The notes below the pieces were generated by a model, which saw nothing but the letters and a program-made list of their open reading frames with translations, did no database searches and was not told the DNA's origin. A stretch of DNA of 64,000 nt, taken from contig NZ_BMUY01000010.1 in assembly GCF_014650435.1 (NCBI RefSeq), positions 62,001 through 126,000 of the forward strand, in the 5' to 3' direction. This DNA is from Streptomyces tendae. Lineage in GTDB: Bacteria > Actinomycetota > Actinomycetes > Streptomycetales > Streptomycetaceae. A program made the position numbers and the translations under genes. Below are positions 60,577-64,000 of this stretch, piece by piece; the first letter of the stretch is position 1; every line of letters begins with the position of its first letter.

Positions 60577-61989
60577 ATGACCATTCGTGCCGGCTCTCTT
60601 GACAGGCGGACGCTCCTGCGCGGGGCCATCGCCACCGCGGCGGTGGGCTCGTTCGCAGTCGCCTGCAGCTCTCCCTCCAGCGAGGACGGCGACGGCGACG
60701 GCGGCCCCAAGGGCGAGAAGAGCGCCACCAACCCGTTCGGCGCCGCGGCGAACTCCTCGGTCGAGGCGGCCATCTTCGACGGCGGCTACGGCACCGACTA
60801 CGTCGACTACACCAACCAGGTGCTCGGCAGCCAGGTCAAGGGCCTCAAGGTCCAGGTCAAGCCGGTCGTCGACATCGCCCCCCAGCTCCAGCCCCGCTTC
60901 GTCGGCGGCAACCCGCCGGACCTCATCGACAACTCCGGTGAGGACCAGATCGGCTTCCTCGGCATCCTCGACCAGCTGGAGACGCTCGACGACCTCTTCG
61001 AGGCCAACACCTACGAAGGCAAGAAGATCGCCGACATCGTCTACCCCGGCGTCAAGGATCCCGGAACGTACAACGGCAAGTTCGTCGCGCTCCGGTACGT
61101 GATGACGGTGTACGGCGTCTGGTACTCGAAGACGCTCTTCGAGGAGAACGGCTGGACCCCGCCGAAGACCTGGGACGAGGCGCTCGACCTCGGCCAGAAC
61201 GCGAAGAAGAAGGGCAAGTACCTCTTCGTCCACGGCAAGGAAGCCGCGACCTACTACCAGACGATGCTGTTCGCCTCAGCGATCAAGGAGGGCGGTGACG
61301 AGGTCCGGCTCGCTCTCGGCAATCTCGAGAAGAACGCCTGGTCGCATCCGGCCATCCAGGGCGTCCTCAAGGTCATGGAGACCATGGTCAAGGAGAAGAT
61401 GTTCGTCCCCGGCGGCTCCGGCACCCAGTTCCAGAAGGCGCAGGCGATCTGGAGCAACGACCAGAAGGCGCTGCTCTACCCGTCCGGTGGCTGGATCGAG
61501 AACGAGATGAAGCAGGCCACCAAGAAGGACTTCCAGATGACCGGCTTCCCGGAGATGACGCTCACGGACAAGCCGAAGCTGCCCTACGAGTCGCTCCACG
61601 CCGCGGCGGGCGAGCCGTTCATCGTGCCCAAGCAGGGCAAGAACCCGGCCGGCGGCAAGGAAGTGCTGCGGGCGATGCTGTCCGAGAAGGCGGCCGCCAA
61701 CTTCTCCAAGACGAAGCTGGCCCCGACGGTGGTCAAGGGCACCGTGCCCGCCGACGGCTTCGGATCGGCCGCCCTCGTCTCCCAGACGAAGATGCTCGAG
61801 GCCGCGGGCGACAACATCTCCGACATGAGGAGGTTCGTCGAGGCATACGGCATGAACACCGACCAGTTGGTGCCGTGGAACTCGTTCCTCTCCGGCGACC
61901 TCGACCGCAAGGGCCTCACCGCGGCCCTGCAGAAGATCTCCGACAAGGTCCGGGACGACGACTCCATCGACAAGATCGAGATCAGCTAG
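60577..61989 (+). CDS. ngcE: N-acetylglucosamine/chitobiose ABC transporter, solute-binding lipoprotein
   Basis: 470 residues from the ATG at 60577 (GAGG 8 bases upstream). The start LDRRTLLRGAIATAAVGSFAVAC has a twin-Arg pair and a lipobox ending at Cys30, so it is a lipoprotein possibly exported by Tat. The rest is a family-1 extracellular sugar-binding protein, with FVGGNPPDLIDNSG, YGVWYSKTLFEENGWTPPKTWDE and YPSGGWIENEMKQ. Gene order binding protein-permease-permease without an ATPase is the NgcEFG pattern (shared MsiK ATPase). Sugar assigned from that resemblance only. Confidence 0.87.
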   Translation: MTIRAGSLDRRTLLRGAIATAAVGSFAVACSSPSSEDGDGDGGPKGEKSATNPFGAAANSSVEAAIFDGGYGTDYVDYTNQVLGSQVKGLKVQVKPVVDIAPQLQPRFVGGNPPDLIDNSGEDQIGFLGILDQLETLDDLFEANTYEGKKIADIVYPGVKDPGTYNGKFVALRYVMTVYGVWYSKTLFEENGWTPPKTWDEALDLGQNAKKKGKYLFVHGKEAATYYQTMLFASAIKEGGDEVRLALGNLEKNAWSHPAIQGVLKVMETMVKEKMFVPGGSGTQFQKAQAIWSNDQKALLYPSGGWIENEMKQATKKDFQMTGFPEMTLTDKPKLPYESLHAAAGEPFIVPKQGKNPAGGKEVLRAMLSEKAAANFSKTKLAPTVVKGTVPADGFGSAALVSQTKMLEAAGDNISDMRRFVEAYGMNTDQLVPWNSFLSGDLDRKGLTAALQKISDKVRDDDSIDKIEIS

Positions 61990-61996
61990 TACAGCG

Positions 61997-63058
61997 ATGA
62001 AAGACGACATCACCACCTCCGACGCCGCGAGCCGCCGGCCCCAGCCGGCCGCTCGCGGCGGGCGGCCACGGCGCCGCAGGCTCACGTTCGACCGGGTGAC
62101 GTTCTTCCTCGCGTTCCTCGGTGTCCCGCTGACCATCTTCGTTCTCTTCGTCCTGATCCCGTTCGGCCAGGCGATCTTCTGGGGGATGACCGACTGGCGC
62201 GGCTTCAGCCCGGACTACAACTTCGTCGGCTTCGACAACTTCACGAAGATGTTCCAGGACGACATCTTCCTGAAGGCGTTGCGCAACGTCGCACTCCTCG
62301 CGGCCTTCGTGCCGCTGGTCACGCTGACGCTGGCCCTCGGGGTCGCCGTGGCCATCACCCTGGGCGGGCCCAGCAAGGGCCCCGTCCGAGGGATCCGGGG
62401 AGCGTCGTTCTACCGGATCATCTCCTTCTTCCCCTACGTCGTGCCGGCGATCATCGTCGGCCTGATCTGGGCGCAGATGTACGACCCGAACGCCGGCCTG
62501 CTCAACGGCGTCCTCTCCGGCCTCGGCCTCGACCGGTTCGAGTCGTTCGCGTGGCTGGGCGAGAAGGCGACCGCGATGCCGTCCGTGATGTTCGTCATCA
62601 TCTGGGGGCTCGTCGGGTTCTACGCGGTGCTCTTCATCGCCGCGATCAAGGGCGTCCCCGGCGAGCTGTACGAGGCGGCGAAGATCGACGGGGCCGGCCG
62701 GTTCCGCACCACGATCTCGATCACCCTGCCGGCGATCCGGGACAGCGTGCAGACGGCGTACATCTACCTGGGCATCGCCGCCCTCGACGCGTTCGTCTAC
62801 GTCCAGGCGATGGTGCCGAACGGCGGCCCGGACAACTCGACCCTGACCATCAGCCAGCGTCTGTTCAACGTCGCTTTCGCCAAGCAGCAGTTCGGCTACG
62901 CCACCGCGATGGGCGTCGTCCTCGCCATCGTCACCCTGGTGTTCGCCGCGCTGGTGTTCCTCGTCAACCGCCTCACGGGCGGCGGCGAGGGCGAGAGCAA
63001 GAGGAAAGCACCTGGGTCCAGGGCTCGGCGTGCCGCAGCCAAGGGAGGTGCCCGGTGA
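61997..63058 (+). CDS. ngcF: Sugar ABC transporter permease NgcF
   Basis: 353 residues from the ATG at 61997, 7 bases after ngcE. A basic N-terminal extension is followed by six membrane helices and the EAA loop GVPGELYEAAKIDGAGRFRTTISITLPAIRD, which contacts the ATPase. It is a MalF-type permease. The tail is Lys/Arg/Gly-rich. The stop overlaps ngcG as GTGA. Confidence 0.9.
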   Translation: MKDDITTSDAASRRPQPAARGGRPRRRRLTFDRVTFFLAFLGVPLTIFVLFVLIPFGQAIFWGMTDWRGFSPDYNFVGFDNFTKMFQDDIFLKALRNVALLAAFVPLVTLTLALGVAVAITLGGPSKGPVRGIRGASFYRIISFFPYVVPAIIVGLIWAQMYDPNAGLLNGVLSGLGLDRFESFAWLGEKATAMPSVMFVIIWGLVGFYAVLFIAAIKGVPGELYEAAKIDGAGRFRTTISITLPAIRDSVQTAYIYLGIAALDAFVYVQAMVPNGGPDNSTLTISQRLFNVAFAKQQFGYATAMGVVLAIVTLVFAALVFLVNRLTGGGEGESKRKAPGSRARRAAAKGGAR

Positions 63059-63963
63059 GCGTCATCGCCGCCGACCGCAAGCCGGCCAGTGACCGGAAAC
63101 CGGCGAGCGACCGCAGGCTGACGAGGGCCGCCGCGAGCAGCGACCGCAGATTCGCGGTGATCTCGCACACCCTGCTGATCCTGTGGTCGGTGATCGTGAT
63201 CGTGCCCATGCTGTGGGTGCTGATGTCGTCGTTCAAATCGACCGGCGAGATCCTTTCGTCGCCGTTCTCGCTGCCGGACCACTGGCGCTTCGAGAACTAC
63301 GCGAACGCGTGGACCGACGCGAACATCGGGAAGTACTTCCTGAATTCCGTGATCGTCGTGGTCTCGGCACTCGTCCTGGTGATGCTGCTCGGCGCGATGT
63401 GCGCCTACGTTCTCGCCCGGTTCGAGTTCCCCGGACGCCGGCTGATCTACTACGTGATGCTCGCGGGCCTGACTTTCCCGGTTTTCCTGGCGATCGTTCC
63501 GCTCTTCTTCCAGTTGCAGAACTTCGGGCTGCTGAACACACGTCCCGGACTGATCCTCACCTATGTCGCGTTCGCGCTGCCGTTCACGATGTTCTTCCTC
63601 TATTCGTTCTTCCGGTCGCTGCCGCACGACGTGTACGAGGCCGCGCTGATCGACGGTGCCGGGGACTGGCGGGCGTTCTTCCAGGTGATGCTGCCGATGG
63701 CCCGTCCGGGCATGGCGGCGGTGGCGATCTTCAACTTCCTGGGCCTGTGGAACCAGTTCCTGCTGCCGGTGGCGCTCAACACCGACCAGGACAAGTGGGT
63801 CCTCACTCAGGGCATGGCCGCCTACGCGTCCTCGCAGGTCTACGACATCGACTACGGTGCGCTGTTCGCGGCGATCGTGGTCACGGTGGTGCCCGTACTC
63901 CTCGTGTACTGCGTCTTCCAGCGGCGGATCGCCGGATCGGTGTCGCAGGGCACCTTCCGCTGA
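63055..63963 (+). CDS. ngcG: Sugar ABC transporter permease NgcG
   Basis: 302 residues from the GTG at 63055 (GGGAGG upstream), overlapping ngcF. The N-terminus repeats SDRKPAS-type units (DRKPASDRKPASDRR). Six helices follow with the EAA loop LPHDVYEAALIDGAGDWRAFFQVMLPMARPG, as in MalG-type permeases. The gene is complete 37 bases before the window ends. No ATPase gene follows here, as expected if the shared MsiK serves the system. Confidence 0.9.
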   Translation: MSVIAADRKPASDRKPASDRRLTRAAASSDRRFAVISHTLLILWSVIVIVPMLWVLMSSFKSTGEILSSPFSLPDHWRFENYANAWTDANIGKYFLNSVIVVVSALVLVMLLGAMCAYVLARFEFPGRRLIYYVMLAGLTFPVFLAIVPLFFQLQNFGLLNTRPGLILTYVAFALPFTMFFLYSFFRSLPHDVYEAALIDGAGDWRAFFQVMLPMARPGMAAVAIFNFLGLWNQFLLPVALNTDQDKWVLTQGMAAYASSQVYDIDYGALFAAIVVTVVPVLLVYCVFQRRIAGSVSQGTFR

Positions 63964-64000
63964 CGCCCAGCGCCGCTTCACCCGTCGTACGCAGGGGTCC

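Overview
The window is about 70% G+C with near-saturated third-position GC, many GTG starts, four-base start/stop overlaps and gene families typical of Streptomyces (SepF-like protein, DUF6099, DUF5999, DUF4236, XRE-MurA fusion, NgcEFG, multiple Tat and lipoprotein exports). From memory, gene content and order resemble the S. coelicolor chromosome from the chitinase before the cobalt-uptake operon (about SCO5954) to ngcEFG (about SCO6007). This is a recollection and no alignment was run. I saw no tRNA, rRNA, CRISPR array, prophage or intact transposon.

Layout. 0-2.9 kb: the end of a GH18 chitinase, a TetR regulator and a DHA2-type MFS exporter. 2.9-5.9 kb: a leftward cbiMNQO cobalt-uptake operon behind a cobalamin riboswitch with a very large peripheral arm. 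6.0-8.7 kb: a ClC-type channel/transporter coupled to a K+ channel, then a small membrane protein. 8.8-14.2 kb: a giant FAD/Fe-S oxidoreductase, SepF-like sflB, and an ATPase overlapping a MazG-like pyrophosphohydrolase. 14.3-20.1 kb: DUF6099, an LLM oxidoreductase and the Hen1-Pnkp RNA end-repair pair. 20.2-25.9 kb: a CPA2-type antiporter, then arginine deiminase, ornithine carbamoyltransferase and an APC permease (arginine catabolism), then an RsbW-like ATPase.

26.0-35.8 kb holds a CoA-dependent aromatic-acid (most likely 2-aminobenzoate) degradation cluster: enoyl-CoA hydratase, a two-domain aminobenzoyl-CoA monooxygenase/reductase, a PaaX-type regulator, an aryl-CoA ligase, acyl-CoA dehydrogenase, RidA and an alpha/beta hydrolase, with a sulfotransferase embedded. 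A 13-base motif is shared by the two main control regions. 35.9-41 kb: small DUF proteins, a two-gene membrane unit and a thiol-redox operon (CPxC membrane protein, DsbA-like, CcdA-like). 41-44.3 kb: a Tat-exported beta-propeller amidohydrolase. 44.3-46.5 kb is a decayed patch with relics of a peptidoglycan amidase and a signal peptidase around an orphan SUKH gene.

46.5-55 kb: a secreted lytic transglycosylase, a Ser/Thr kinase with a long repeat domain, XRE-MurA, DUF4236 and aconitase. 55-64 kb: a secreted FG-GAP/VCBS protein, a secreted GH92 mannosidase with coagulation-factor-type domains, and the ngcEFG sugar ABC importer. The strongest unusual signals are coding sequences that have absorbed extra DNA: a palindromic mini-repeat in the Pnkp ligase domain, an interspersed repeat in the monooxygenase N-terminus and about 135 low-complexity residues in the acyl-CoA dehydrogenase. 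The enlarged riboswitch and the shared operator are also notable.
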